Position numbers and translations under genes: made by a program. Source: an uncultured Fibrobacter sp. (GTDB taxonomy: Bacteria; Fibrobacterota; Fibrobacteria; Fibrobacterales; Fibrobacteraceae). Taken from it: a DNA stretch of 64,000 nucleotides. Below, one piece after another: positions 43,510 through 53,600 of this stretch. Position 1 is the first letter of the stretch, and each line of letters begins with the position of its first letter. The DNA lies in NCBI GenBank assembly GCA_934700345.1, contig CAKUXP010000007.1, positions 37,632 to 101,631 of the forward strand, read 5' to 3'. The notes under the pieces are model-generated. The model searched no databases. It saw only the letters and a list, made by a program, of their open reading frames with translations, and had not been told where the DNA came from.

Positions 43510-45372
43510 ATGAGTCTTACCCTTAACGATATCAAGCACCCGAAAATCAGTACTTGGGTGAATGAAATGATTGCCATGTGCGAACCGGACAACGTCGTCG
43601 TCGTTGACGGTACCCAGGAAGAATATGACGCCCTTATGCAAAAGTGCGTCAAGGCTGGCCTCGCAACAAAGCTCGCCAAGAAGGAAAACTGCTACCTGTT
43701 CCGTTCTCTTCCGTCTGACGTGGCTCGCGTCGAATCCCGTACGTTCATCTCCTCCGTCAAGGAAGAGAATGCCGGTCCGACCAACCACTGGATCGACCCG
43801 TCTGAACTCAAGCAGACGATGCGTAAGCTCTACAAGGGTTGTATGCACGGCCGTACCATGTATGTGATTCCGTTCTGCATGGGCCCGCTCGGTTCCCCGA
43901 TTTCCAAGAACGGCATCGAAGTCACGGATTCCGAATATGTCGTTCTCAACATGGACATCATGACTCGCGCCGGCAAGAAGGTTCTCGATATCTTCAATGC
44001 AGACCCGAACGCTGACTTCGTTCCGTGCCTCCACTCCGTTGGTAAGCCCCTCCGCGAATGCGAAAGCGACAACGGCATTTGGCCGTGCGCTGACGTTGAA
44101 TACAAGTACATCACGCAGTTCCCGGAAGAACGCCTCATTTGGTCCTACGGTTCCGGTTACGGCGGAAACGCTCTCCTCGGCAAGAAGTGCTTTGCTCTCC
44201 GCATTGCTACCGTTCTCGCTCGCGACGAAGGCTGGCTCGCAGAACACATGCTCATCCTCAAGCTCACGAATCCGAAGGGCGAAGTCAAGTATGTGACCGG
44301 CGCGTTCCCGTCTGCTTGCGGTAAGACGAACCTCGCCATGCTCATCCCGACTATCCCGGGCTGGAAGGTCGAAACGATTGGTGACGATATTGCCTGGATG
44401 AAGTTTGGCAAGGATGGCCGTCTCTATGCTATCAACCCGGAAGCAGGCTTCTTCGGCGTTGCCCCGGGTACTTCTGCAGAATCCAACAAGAACGCTCTTA
44501 TTTCTGCCGAAAAGAACACGATCTACACGAACTGCGCTCTCACCGAAGACGGTGATGTGTGGTGGGAAGGCATCGGCTATCCGGCCAAGGGCAAGCTCGT
44601 TGACTGGAAGGGCAAGACTCGTGACGCTCTCCCGAAGGACAAGGCTCCCAAGGGCGAAGAAATGGCTCACCCGAACGCTCGCTTCACCGCTCCGGCCAAG
44701 CAGTGCCCCTGCATCGCGAAGGAATGGGAAGATCCGGCTGGCGTTCCCATCAGCGCAATTCTCTTTGGCGGTCGTCGTCCTTCGACGATCCCTCTGGTCC
44801 ACCAGTCCCTCAGCTGGAACCACGGCGTATTCCTCGGATCCATCGTTGGTTCCGAAATCACTGCCGCTTCTACGATTGACGCTTCCCAGGTCGGTAAGAT
44901 CCGCCGCGACCCGTTCGCAATCCTTCCGTTCTGCGGCTACAACATGGGTGACTACTTCAAGCACTGGATCGATATCGGCAAGGCTTCTACCGAAGACAAG
45001 CTTCCGAAGATCTTCTACGTGAACTGGTTCCGCAAGGATGCCAACAACGAAAAGCTTCCGGGAGGCTTCATGTGGCCGGGTTACGGCGACAACAGCCGCG
45101 TGCTCGCATGGATCTTCGACCGCTGCAACGGTGTTGACAACGCTGTCGAAACCCCGATCGGTTACATGCCGAAAGAAGGCGCCATCAATACGGATGGTCT
45201 CGCCGACTACTATAAGGAAACGCTCCCGCAGATCACGAAGGTTGATGTGGAAGGCTGGAAGAAGGAACTCGCCGACGTGAAGGAAAATCACTATCCGAAG
45301 TTCGGCAAGCACCTTCCGAAGGAACTTTCCGAAATCATCGATATGATCCAGGATCGTCTGAACAAGGCATAA
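43510..45372 (+). CDS. pckG: Phosphoenolpyruvate carboxykinase (GTP)
   Basis: 620 residues from the ATG at 43510 (TAGGAG upstream); an in-frame ATG 60 codons earlier gives an unlikely Lys-rich extension. Motifs: YVIPFCMGPLGSP near residue 119, FPSACGKTNLAMLIP near 276 with the kinase-1a P-loop and the hyper-reactive Cys, GDDIAWMKF near 301, GGRRPSTIPLV near 424 and NWFRKD near 504. These define the GTP-dependent class. Interconverts oxaloacetate and PEP; in rumen fibre degraders it drives CO2 fixation toward succinate. Codon use is strongly biased to C-ending codons (CTC, ATC, AAG), indicating high expression. Confidence 0.97.
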   Translation: MSLTLNDIKHPKISTWVNEMIAMCEPDNVVVVDGTQEEYDALMQKCVKAGLATKLAKKENCYLFRSLPSDVARVESRTFISSVKEENAGPTNHWIDPSELKQTMRKLYKGCMHGRTMYVIPFCMGPLGSPISKNGIEVTDSEYVVLNMDIMTRAGKKVLDIFNADPNADFVPCLHSVGKPLRECESDNGIWPCADVEYKYITQFPEERLIWSYGSGYGGNALLGKKCFALRIATVLARDEGWLAEHMLILKLTNPKGEVKYVTGAFPSACGKTNLAMLIPTIPGWKVETIGDDIAWMKFGKDGRLYAINPEAGFFGVAPGTSAESNKNALISAEKNTIYTNCALTEDGDVWWEGIGYPAKGKLVDWKGKTRDALPKDKAPKGEEMAHPNARFTAPAKQCPCIAKEWEDPAGVPISAILFGGRRPSTIPLVHQSLSWNHGVFLGSIVGSEITAASTIDASQVGKIRRDPFAILPFCGYNMGDYFKHWIDIGKASTEDKLPKIFYVNWFRKDANNEKLPGGFMWPGYGDNSRVLAWIFDRCNGVDNAVETPIGYMPKEGAINTDGLADYYKETLPQITKVDVEGWKKELADVKENHYPKFGKHLPKELSEIIDMIQDRLNKA

Positions 45373-45415
45373 CGAAAAGGACCGCGTTGCGGTTCTCTTC
45401 TAAATCCTTTAAAAG

Positions 45416-45450
45416 GAACTACTGCGAAAACGCAGTGGTTCTTTTTTTTA
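45416..45450. terminator. Bidirectional terminator between pckG and the TrmB-like gene
   Basis: GAACTACTGCG / CGCAGTGGTTC stem with an AAAA loop (45416-45441), then eight T. It reaches the stop codon of the convergent gene. Confidence 0.85.
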
Positions 45451-46137
45451 TAGGTTTTGGAATGTTACTTGCCAGAGGGTGTGACCGCTTTTGGTGAACT
45501 TTTTTTCGAATGCGCTGATCGGATTTTCGGGATAGATCTGTGTCTCGTCGGTTTTGGCGTTTAGATGCCAGTGTCTGGAAGCGGTTTCTAGCGCGAGGCG
45601 GAATTCATCCGCGTAGATTTTCCAGTTCGTGCGCAGTTCAAGCTTTGGCGAGAGCCTTACCAGGGTCGGGAAAATCGGGTGGGCGTGAAAACGGTAGCGA
45701 AGTTCGGACTGCTTGGGCCACGGATTTGGATAGAATAATGCGTGAAACCCGATGCGCCAGTTTTCGAGGAAGGCTAGTTTCCAGAAGTCCAGGAGCTCTG
45801 CGCGTACAAAGTAAGCGTTTTTTGGAATATCGGAGGTGTTTTCAAAGCGGGCTTTGGCTTTTTCCAGCCGGATTTCGGATTTGTCTATTCCGATGACCGG
45901 GTTTTCCGGAAACCGTTTGGCTAGTGCGACTGTGGAAATTCCCGTTCCGCATCCCGAATCGAGTACGATTGGCGCATGAAACCGGGAGACGAAACGTTCC
46001 GCTTTTTCAAAGGCGAGCTTCGTATGGTCGGCGATGGGCCTTCTGTATTCCGAATCCAGGTAGCGGAGAACCAACTTTTCCAGATCCTTGTGGACGCCTT
46101 TCTGGTTGCTTTCGACTTTCTTGGAATCTCCGGTCAT
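45448..46137 (-). CDS. TrmB-like tRNA (guanine-N7)-methyltransferase family protein
   Basis: 229 residues from the ATG at 46137, which overlaps the radical-SAM stop (ATGA); an upstream ATG at 46170 would lie in that gene. SAM-binding LDSGCGTGISTVALA near residue 60 and VIGIDKSEIRLEKAKARF near 80. ALFYPNPWPKQSELRYRFHAHP near 133 (in two parts: YPNPWPK and RYRFHAHP) corresponds to the TrmB substrate motif FPDPWPKKxHxxRR. A TNWKIYADEF strand follows. Likely methylates a tRNA; because the motif is variant, exact specificity is uncertain. Last gene of a four-gene minus-strand operon. Confidence 0.82.
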   Translation of the reverse strand: MTGDSKKVESNQKGVHKDLEKLVLRYLDSEYRRPIADHTKLAFEKAERFVSRFHAPIVLDSGCGTGISTVALAKRFPENPVIGIDKSEIRLEKAKARFENTSDIPKNAYFVRAELLDFWKLAFLENWRIGFHALFYPNPWPKQSELRYRFHAHPIFPTLVRLSPKLELRTNWKIYADEFRLALETASRHWHLNAKTDETQIYPENPISAFEKKFTKSGHTLWQVTFQNL

Positions 46138-46991
46138 GGAAACCTTTTGACAAATGGACATTTTTGGCAAAACGGATGAATTAATTTGTGTGAAATGAAT
46201 CCGCTTGCAATCCGCTGCGCTTCTTCTCCTTGGAAAATTTCTTCGAAGGAATTCTCGGGAAATTTCCCGAGCGGGATGTTGCCGCGATAGTCAAGACAGC
46301 AGGGGACAACGGTTCCGTCAAAGAGAACGGCGCACTGGTCGATAATCCCGTGGCAGGTTCCGCTTGTCGATATTTCGCTGTTGCCTTCTGGCCATGTAAA
46401 TCGGGAATCCCGATGCAGGTAGATTCTTTGGAAAACGGGAACGCTCTTGCGGCGGGCGGAAAATTTAGGCAGGGAAATTTCGACCTGAAATGAACGAGAC
46501 AGCGCTTGGATAACGTACAAGTTCCAGTTTTCGGAAAGATTATCGGCGTAGGCGTTCCAGAGCCGGAAGTTTAGATAAATCTCGGGACGCAAGATGCTTA
46601 GCTTTTTTGCAAAGAGGATCGTTTCGTCAAGGATTCGTTCGGCATGCTCTTTGGGCAGGTAGGCATAGGCGTGTGTCGAAAAATTGATTTGCCGAATGGA
46701 ATTTGACGAAAGGAGATGTTCGGCATGTCGGCGGATGAGCGTTCCGTTTGTCGTCAAGTTGATGCAAAATCCGTTTTTTTCGGCAAGGCTTAGAATTTCC
46801 GGAAACCGGGCGTGCAGGAGCGGCTCTCCGAGGACATGTAAAAAAATATTCGAAACGTTCCCCTGCAAGCGGTGCAGGATTTTTTCAAAAAGTTCTAGCG
46901 GCATTTCACCGCGATGGTCAAGTGACGGACTTGGGCAAAAGGGGCATGCCAGATTGCAGTTCTCGGTAATTTCGATGTAGACGTATTTCAC
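46134..46991 (-). CDS. Radical SAM protein with SPASM-like C terminus
   Basis: 285 residues. CNLACPFCPSP at residues 12-22 holds the CxxxCxxC cluster site; HVLGEPLLH near 53 is the GGEP-like motif; TTNGTLI near 80. A C-terminal Cys set (GTCHGIIDQC, VVPCCLDYRG, FCQKCPF) resembles SPASM auxiliary cluster binding. Such enzymes modify peptides, tRNAs or small molecules; the substrate is unknown. Starts 3 bp after the MATE gene and overlaps the TrmB-like gene, so a link to tRNA modification or efflux of a modified product is possible but unproven. Confidence 0.85.
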   Translation of the reverse strand: MKYVYIEITENCNLACPFCPSPSLDHRGEMPLELFEKILHRLQGNVSNIFLHVLGEPLLHARFPEILSLAEKNGFCINLTTNGTLIRRHAEHLLSSNSIRQINFSTHAYAYLPKEHAERILDETILFAKKLSILRPEIYLNFRLWNAYADNLSENWNLYVIQALSRSFQVEISLPKFSARRKSVPVFQRIYLHRDSRFTWPEGNSEISTSGTCHGIIDQCAVLFDGTVVPCCLDYRGNIPLGKFPENSFEEIFQGEEAQRIASGFISHKLIHPFCQKCPFVKRFP

Positions 46992-46994
46992 GGT

Positions 46995-48365
46995 TCAGCG
47001 CATTTTTCGCAGTTCGATTCGAAGCAAGATTACTGAAAGGATGGCAGAGATCGTATCGGAAATGGGACCGGCAAAGAATACGCCGCGAAGGCCTAGGAAC
47101 AGCGGGAGGATAAGAAGGACCGGGATGAGGACGATGAGTTGTCGGCACATGTTGAGGAACATGGCGCGGCCTGGTTTCCCAGTCCCTTGGAAAAAGTTGC
47201 CACAGACCATTCCGCAGGCGATCATCGGGAGCGCGAGGAGGAACGCTCTGATGGAGCGGGCGGAAAGTTCGGCAAGCAGGGGATTGCCCGCTGTAAAGAA
47301 TCCCACGAGCCATTCCGCCTTGAGCTGGACTAGCAGCCAGGCGCAGACCATGAAGCCGACAGCGAAAATCAAAAGAATCTTTAGCGTCGATTTAACTCTT
47401 GTGTATGCTTTCGCCCCGTAATTGTAGCCGATAATCGGTTGACCGCCTTGGATGAATCCCATCACGGGCATCACCATAAGCATCGCAATGCTGTTGATTA
47501 CCCCGAATGCGGAAACCGCCAAGTCCCCGCCATAGGTCGAAGCGTTTCCGTAATGGACAAGGCTGCGGTTCAGGATGACGTTCATCAGGCTGTTGCAGAT
47601 TTGCATGACGCTCGGCGGAAGTCCCATGATATAGATGCGGCGGACATAGGGAAGTTTCAATTTCATCAGGTTCCAGGAAATCTTGATGGGGGTCGATTTC
47701 TTGAAGAAAAACTGCATGACGAAAAATGTGGTAATGCACTGGGAAAGAACGGTCGCCCAGGCAGCGCCTTCGATTCCCCAGTGGAATTTCATGATGAAGA
47801 GCCAGTCGAAAAACGTATTGAGTCCCGCGCCGATCAGGTTTCGGAACATTGCCGTCTTGGGGTGTCCGAGCGAACGGATAAAGTGATTCATGCCCGGAGT
47901 GACCGTCTGGAATACCGCCCCGAATAGGATGATGCGCATATAGGATGCTGCATAGGGGAGAGTTTCTTCGCTTGCTCCGAAAGAGCGGAGCAGAGGCTCC
48001 ATAAAAATTTCGCCAAGGACGAGCGAAACGATCGCCATGAGGATCAGGAGCGAAAAGGCGTTGTTTAAAATGAGGGCCGCCTGTCCGTACTTTTTTTCTC
48101 CGAGACGGATTGCAAAGAGCGTGTTGCCGCCGATTCCCACGATCATCGAGAGAGCCATGATGAATAGGCTGATGGGGAAGCAGAGCGTGATGCCCGCAAT
48201 TCCTAGATAGCCGACGCCTGCAGCGACAAAGTAGCGATCGACGACGTTGTAGAGCGATTCGACAACCATGCTTACGATGGCGGGAACGGAAAATGCGAGC
48301 AACAGTCGGGGAATGCTTGCCGTCCCGATGGCATTCAGCTTGGAGGATGAGACGACCTGGCTCAC
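46995..48365 (-). CDS. MATE family efflux transporter
   Basis: 456 residues with about 12 membrane helices in two halves, typical of NorM/DinF-like MATE proteins: ASIPRLLLAFSVPAIVSM near residue 16, DRYFVAAGVGYLGIAGIT near 47, GFIQGGQPIIGYNYGA near 295 and VCGNFFQGTGKPGRAMF near 388. Sodium- or proton-driven export of drugs or metabolites. Start overlaps the FHA-GGDEF stop by 4 bp (ATGA). Confidence 0.93.
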   Translation of the reverse strand: MSQVVSSSKLNAIGTASIPRLLLAFSVPAIVSMVVESLYNVVDRYFVAAGVGYLGIAGITLCFPISLFIMALSMIVGIGGNTLFAIRLGEKKYGQAALILNNAFSLLILMAIVSLVLGEIFMEPLLRSFGASEETLPYAASYMRIILFGAVFQTVTPGMNHFIRSLGHPKTAMFRNLIGAGLNTFFDWLFIMKFHWGIEGAAWATVLSQCITTFFVMQFFFKKSTPIKISWNLMKLKLPYVRRIYIMGLPPSVMQICNSLMNVILNRSLVHYGNASTYGGDLAVSAFGVINSIAMLMVMPVMGFIQGGQPIIGYNYGAKAYTRVKSTLKILLIFAVGFMVCAWLLVQLKAEWLVGFFTAGNPLLAELSARSIRAFLLALPMIACGMVCGNFFQGTGKPGRAMFLNMCRQLIVLIPVLLILPLFLGLRGVFFAGPISDTISAILSVILLRIELRKMR

Positions 48366-49279
48366 GGTGTTGGCGCGTCTCCGACGACCTGGTTTCTGCC
48401 GTGGTCCTTTGCGTAATACAGATATTTGTCCGCTGCGGTAATCATCGCATCGATAGTCGGAATGTCCTTGCCCTTGAAGCTTGCCACTCCAAGAGAAATC
48501 GTAACAGGAATCGCCTTGTCTTCAAAGGAAAACCTGTAATTTTCGACGGCCTTGCGCAGGCGTTCCGCGCTTTTCAGAGCGTCCGCCTTGGACATTTCCG
48601 TGAGCAGGAAGACAAATTCTTCTCCGCCGTAGCGGGCGAAAAGATCGCTTTCCCGCTTGTTACGGGAAAAAATCTGGGCGATTGCCCGTAGTATCATGTC
48701 GCCTGCCTGATGTCCCCAGGTATCGTTAACCCTTTTAAAATGATCGACATCGCACATAACAGCATGGGCATAGAGATTCTTGCGCCGTGCACAGGCGAGT
48801 TCCCCGAGAGCGCGTTCCACAAAGGATCGCCTGTTTGGAATCTTTGTCAGAGGATCGGTCGTGGCGGCTTCGAAAAGTTCCCGGTCGAAAGCTTCTTCGC
48901 TCGGATCCTTGAAGTCGATTTTCAGGACCATCTTTCCGATTTGCAGCCTGTTTTCGGATTCGATTACCTTCGGATGGGTTGAGAGAAGCGTCCCATCGAC
49001 AAACGTCCCGTTGGTGGATTCCAGATCTCGGAGCGTGACTTTTCTCCCGTCCCACGAAAGTTCGCAATGCCTGCGCGAGATCATCTCGTCTTCTAACCGG
49101 ATGTCGGCTTCGTTTCCGCGTCCGATGACGGATTTTCCCTGGAGAAGCGGAATTTGCCGAAAATACTGGCGCGGGTAAAGCACAACCAGATGCGGTCTAG
49201 GCTCTGCGGTACACATCGGACGCGTATTGGCGTTTGCCGCGATGGTCTTTTCTGGATTGAATTCGTCTTTCTGGGGCAT
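48362..49279 (-). CDS. FHA-GGDEF protein (probable diguanylate cyclase)
   Basis: 305 residues. FHA domain, about 45-115: VIGRGNEADIRLED, ISRRHCELSW and DLESTNGTFVDG are the phosphothreonine-binding signature. GGDEF domain, about 140-300: DPLTKIPNRRSF, MCDVDHFKRVNDTWGHQAGD, and the catalytic YGGEEFVFLL near 240, intact, so c-di-GMP synthesis is likely. Cytosolic; would respond to a Ser/Thr kinase signal. First gene of the operon with MATE, radical SAM and TrmB-like genes. Upstream, TTTCAA-17-TATTTT ends 9 bp before the ATG with AGGCGGAA between. Confidence 0.92.
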   Translation of the reverse strand: MPQKDEFNPEKTIAANANTRPMCTAEPRPHLVVLYPRQYFRQIPLLQGKSVIGRGNEADIRLEDEMISRRHCELSWDGRKVTLRDLESTNGTFVDGTLLSTHPKVIESENRLQIGKMVLKIDFKDPSEEAFDRELFEAATTDPLTKIPNRRSFVERALGELACARRKNLYAHAVMCDVDHFKRVNDTWGHQAGDMILRAIAQIFSRNKRESDLFARYGGEEFVFLLTEMSKADALKSAERLRKAVENYRFSFEDKAIPVTISLGVASFKGKDIPTIDAMITAADKYLYYAKDHGRNQVVGDAPTP

Positions 49280-49348
49280 TTCCGCCTAAAAATAGCTTTT
49301 TGGAAAATTCTTTGAAACCATCTTCGCAAAATGCGCCGGAAATAGTCG

Positions 49349-50341
49349 TTAGAGTGCCTTGATCTTTTTGATGGAAAGCCCCGTACGCTTGGCGATGGCT
49401 TCTAGCGGGAATCCGTCGTCCCGGAAACCTTTCGCTATTTCTATCAGGGCGCGGAGCTTTCCTTCCCGGAGTCCTTTTTGAAGTCCTTCCCGAACCCCCT
49501 TTTGAAGTCCTTTTTGAAGTCCTTTTTGAAGTCCTTGTTTAAGTCCTTCTTCCCGGCCTTCCCGGATCGCTTTTTCGCGGAGTTCCCGGTCTTGTCGTTC
49601 GCGGGTTTTCCGGACTGCGTATTCATCCCATTCTAGACTCATGACTTCCTTCTCGTAAATTTCAAGTTCCTCTCTTTTCAATTTAGCAACTTTTGTCATT
49701 TCGAGTAATCGGGTGTATCGTTCTTTTTGAATTTCAGCCGGTAATTTTTGAACCGTGTGAAGATAGCGGAACAGATACATCCAGTTCCGAAGCGCGTCGA
49801 ATCCTGTCCCGATTCCGGGAAACTTTCGGAGTTCGATAAACGTAAAGCTTGCGAAATCCCGGTTCGGTTTAAGCGTTTTGGAGTCGCAGAGGGAAAGATG
49901 GTGTACGTAACGTTCGTCGTCAAAAATATTCGGCCAGCTAATGGCGACGACATAGACCGGATTAAAGCTGTAATCATAATCTGCTCCCGGAATTCCCTGC
50001 CGGACGATCGCCTGGCTTGCGTAGAAAAAGGAACGCTTTAGGAAAAATTCCATCTGCCGGATTTGGACTTCGACGATAAACGTCCGTTTTCTGGTATCTC
50101 GGCAGTGCAGATCGAAAATGCTCGTGCGGGAAGCATGGCTGCCACTTGCGTTGGCTTCCTTGTCGAGGGAAAAGACGTCTTCGATTGGATCTTCGAGTTG
50201 CTCTTCGAGAATATCGTTTAGAAAATTGATGAGATTGATTTTGGTGTAAGCGTTGTCGGGATTGAAAACCTTCTTGAAGATAAGATCGGTCATCAGGTTG
50301 GCGTAGGGACCGTTTTTCGGAAATTTCTTGTTTCTTGGCAT
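49349..50341 (-). CDS. Rpn/PD-(D/E)XK nuclease family protein
   Basis: 330 residues. LMTDLIFKKVFN near residue 16 and the nuclease core SIFDLHCRDTRKRTFIVEVQI near 74 (Asp, then Glu-x-Gln) match the Rpn family, often labelled transposase although no element ends are seen here. Such proteins cut DNA and promote RecA-independent recombination. The C-terminal part (about 255-305) is a run of GLQKG/GLREG units encoded by 12-bp tandem repeats, then a short helix-turn-helix-like end (AIAKRTGLSIKKIKAL). Single gene; no partner next to it. Confidence 0.85.
   Translation of the reverse strand: MPRNKKFPKNGPYANLMTDLIFKKVFNPDNAYTKINLINFLNDILEEQLEDPIEDVFSLDKEANASGSHASRTSIFDLHCRDTRKRTFIVEVQIRQMEFFLKRSFFYASQAIVRQGIPGADYDYSFNPVYVVAISWPNIFDDERYVHHLSLCDSKTLKPNRDFASFTFIELRKFPGIGTGFDALRNWMYLFRYLHTVQKLPAEIQKERYTRLLEMTKVAKLKREELEIYEKEVMSLEWDEYAVRKTRERQDRELREKAIREGREEGLKQGLQKGLQKGLQKGVREGLQKGLREGKLRALIEIAKGFRDDGFPLEAIAKRTGLSIKKIKAL
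49488..49556 (-). repeat. 12-bp tandem repeats coding GLQK units
   Basis: On the minus strand the unit GGACTTCAAAAA recurs about four times with degenerate neighbours, each giving Gly-Leu-Gln-Lys. In-frame expansion or loss by slippage is possible without frameshift. Confidence 0.75.
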
Positions 50342-50658
50342 GGGATGTCCTTTGTTTAATTGGCCGATGTCTATAACGGTTTTGCGACGGGAAAAGCGAC
50401 CTGAAGTTTGTAAAAATTTTAAAACAAGGTGACAGGGAAAGCTTTCGCATTGGTTGAAATTTCAGTTTTGCTTATCGGGTGAGCAAAAAATAACAGAAAA
50501 TGGAAAATGGCGTCAAAAACGTGTCTGTTACCCTGTGTAAACGCTAAATTTCGGAAAAAGAAGAAAAAACTACCCCTTTCCCGAAAAAAAGGATAGTTTT
50601 GATGCAAATCGTGCGACCTTTTACCGAGGCCGTTTTTAGGTGTCACCTTGGAGAAGTT
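50342..50658. other. Spacer before the fibro-slime gene
   Basis: 317 bp without a gene. It is AT-rich near 50410-50580. TAAATT at 50545-50550 may be a -10 element, but no good -35 is seen. AAGGTGACA (50426-50434) and TGTCACCTT (50641-50649) are inverted copies 200 bp apart; the second overlaps the region just before the ribosome binding site GGAGAAG. No other structure found. Confidence 0.4.
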
Positions 50659-53600
50659 ATGAAAAAGACATTGAAAATTGGCAAACAACCGTGGCTTGCG
50701 AAGCTGATTTTTGGTTTTGCGCTGGCGCTTGGCGCAGGGGAAGCGTGGGGGTTAGCTTGTTCGGGGACGATTTATGTATCAAATCCTGGAACGTGGAGTT
50801 CTATGTATATGGTTGTGGATGGTGGGTTTAATCTGCTTCCTAAGACGACACTTGCAAATGGCTGGTATTCGATCAATACTCTAGATTATGGTTCCCAGTA
50901 CGCGAAAGAGTTTTTCTTTGTCGCTTCGGAAGGTGGTTGGAATGACTATGGGATCACAAGGACGCAGTTTAATGAAACTGGCTGGTCTCAATCGGATAAG
51001 TTTTCCTGCTCGGATTTTGGATCGGGAACGTCCCTTTATATTTACGAAGATCCGACTGCTGCGGGAAAGACTGCTTTTTCTACGGATCCTCCCAATGCCA
51101 AGTATTTTTATTTCCTGCCGCCGGATGACCAGCTCTGGAATAGCTCGGTCCCGATGATCAGCATGGATGGCGGGGTGACCGGAGTTCCGATGTCCACTGA
51201 CCCGACTCGTTGCGGCTGGTTCTATTATGTCTGGTTTAACCAGGATGCGCCGGCTTCGGTAACGATTTTTAGGGATTCGGATTCTGACCGGGAAGAAGTC
51301 TTGGGGTGGGATGGCTATGAGGCTGCTGGAACTGTCGGTGAAGTGACACCGATTCCGATGAACGATGTCTTTACCTCGTTTAATGCGAATACGCTTTTCT
51401 TTATCTCCGATGCAAACATGTGGCCCGATGACGCAAAAGATGTGGATAAGGGCTTCTCGATTGTGGATCCTGTGGTTGATGGAAACTGCGAATACAAGTT
51501 GGCTGCGATTATCTATGATACCGACGCTTCCCTGCATCCGGCGTTCAGCTGCTATTCGGCTGATGGGAAAGGTTGCCAGTATGGCGCGCAAGGCGTCGCT
51601 GCAGCAACTGCGCAAGCGGCAGTGAAAGCCTGTATCGGCGTAACGCACGGAATTGTTCAGGATACGTTGGGCGCTGATAAAAAGCCGCTATTGAAAACCG
51701 CGGCGATGGGAGGCATGGGGGAAACCTGTTTTATCAGCCAAAGCTATTTTGACCAGCTTTTCCGTCCGACGGCTGGCGTGAACGAGATGACGTGCTTTGA
51801 CTTGCCGTTCAACCGCGATTCCTATGGAAAATGGGAGTTTAATTCGGACTATTATACGAGTCCCGGCATTACGGTTCAAGGAGGATTTTATCCTGCGGAA
51901 GCGACGACCGATGCTAAAATCTTGACGGAATATGGCTCTTCTCCGGTTAAAGCCGCACGTACGAAACGTTTTGCGGAAGGTCCTGTCTTTGTCGGTCCGG
52001 CTCTTCGTGAAGTCGAGGCCTCGGAAAATGCCCAAAAATTTGACTTGCTTTGCAATGGATCGGGTTGGCTTGGCGGAATCGATGATTGTTCGGGACGTTT
52101 TGGCGACGGTGACCATGACATGGCAGCGATTAATACTTGGCTAGGGACGCAGGACGCGTGCATTTGGGGCTGGTCCTGCCGGGATAGCAAACCCGCAGGA
52201 TGGCCGTCCTATAAGGATGAATCTGAAACACTTTCGGCTACGGGGTCTCCGAGGTGGCAGTCTAATGTGGGTCGCAACCAGCAGTTCTGTTTTGAAAGCC
52301 ATGCGCAGTTTGTCTATAAGCCGGGTCTCCGTTTCAATTTCCGAGGTGACGATGATATTTGGGTGTTTATCGGCGGTAAGCTCGCAGTGGATTTGGGTGG
52401 AACGCACTTGGCGGCTCCGGGTTATGCTGTCCTTGATAATTTAACGGACAAGAACGGCAATCCGTTTGTGGAAGGGAAAACCTATGACCTAGACATCTTC
52501 TTCTGCGATCGCCGTACGACGATGAGCAATGTCCGCATCAATACGAATATGTACATCCAGCAGAGCAATGGAATTAACTATACAGAGGACACCTCTTATG
52601 TCGGCGAAGGGACTGCCTACGAAATCTGCTACAAAGAAACCGGCTCGGGTGACTGCGCTTCGGCTCTTTCGGGAACGTCCGCCTCTCAAGAAATTGTCTA
52701 TTGCGGCGAAGATATCAAAAAAGCCGGCTTTGACATGTATTACAACCTCTACAAGGGCTCGAGCGTTTTCTCGAACGGTGCGACGACTTACGATTCGACG
52801 TGGTTCAAGTCGAAAGGTCCTGGCGTCTTTTTCGGCGGCGTTGATCTTTCGAACTGGTATCGACCGGTCATCAACAAGAAAGCGATTGCCGGGCTTCCGT
52901 CTGGCTCGTATAAACTGGTCGCTTCGATCGGAGGCAAAAAGACTACCTGGTCGTTCCGCGTGGCGGGAAACCTGGATGTCTTGACCAAGGACGGTCAGGA
53001 TTCTGCAAAACATGTTTACAAGGTGAAAACTTCGGCGATGGCGGACGTGCGGATTCCGGTCTATGTCGGTGCAATCGGCGAAGAAATCGATGGATACCTC
53101 GATGTCGATCTGGAAGGAGCGGTGGGCGAGTCCTATTCGTTGACGTTCTCGGACGGTCTTCTTGTGTTTGCGGATTCGAACGGCACGACGCCGCTTACCG
53201 GTTCGGACCGCTTGACGGTTGGCCCGAGAGGAATCGATACCGTCTGGGTGACGATTCCGCTTTCGGCGATGACCGCGCAGACGATGACGGGAACTATTTC
53301 CGTGCGCAAGACTGCGCTTGAACTTTCGTTCCTGCTTCCGGCGATTGCCTTCGTGGATTCCACTTACCAAACCCAGCTTCCAGGGTACGGCAACTGGGAC
53401 ATCAGCGAGGATTCCATTCTGTATCGCGGATCGGACTACGCTGCCTATGTGATGATGTATGACCCGACAAGCGGTGCTATCTGTGAAACTTGCAACTACG
53501 GCCTGGAAGTCTATCCGGCTTCGGCTGGCGTAACGGGTCGCTCGGCGCTTGGGATTGTAGATGGCAAGGGTGTCGTGAACTTCCGGTCTTCGGTTCTCTA

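Noticed and set aside
43450..45312. Long open frame of 620 codons antisense to pckG
   Set aside because: It mirrors pckG almost exactly; strong codon bias in a highly expressed gene leaves the opposite strand open. Its translation has no recognisable domain and a biased Val/Glu/Arg composition.
49349..50341. Insertion sequence around the Rpn/PD-(D/E)XK gene
   Set aside because: Although often labelled transposase, no terminal inverted repeats or target duplication were seen next to the gene.
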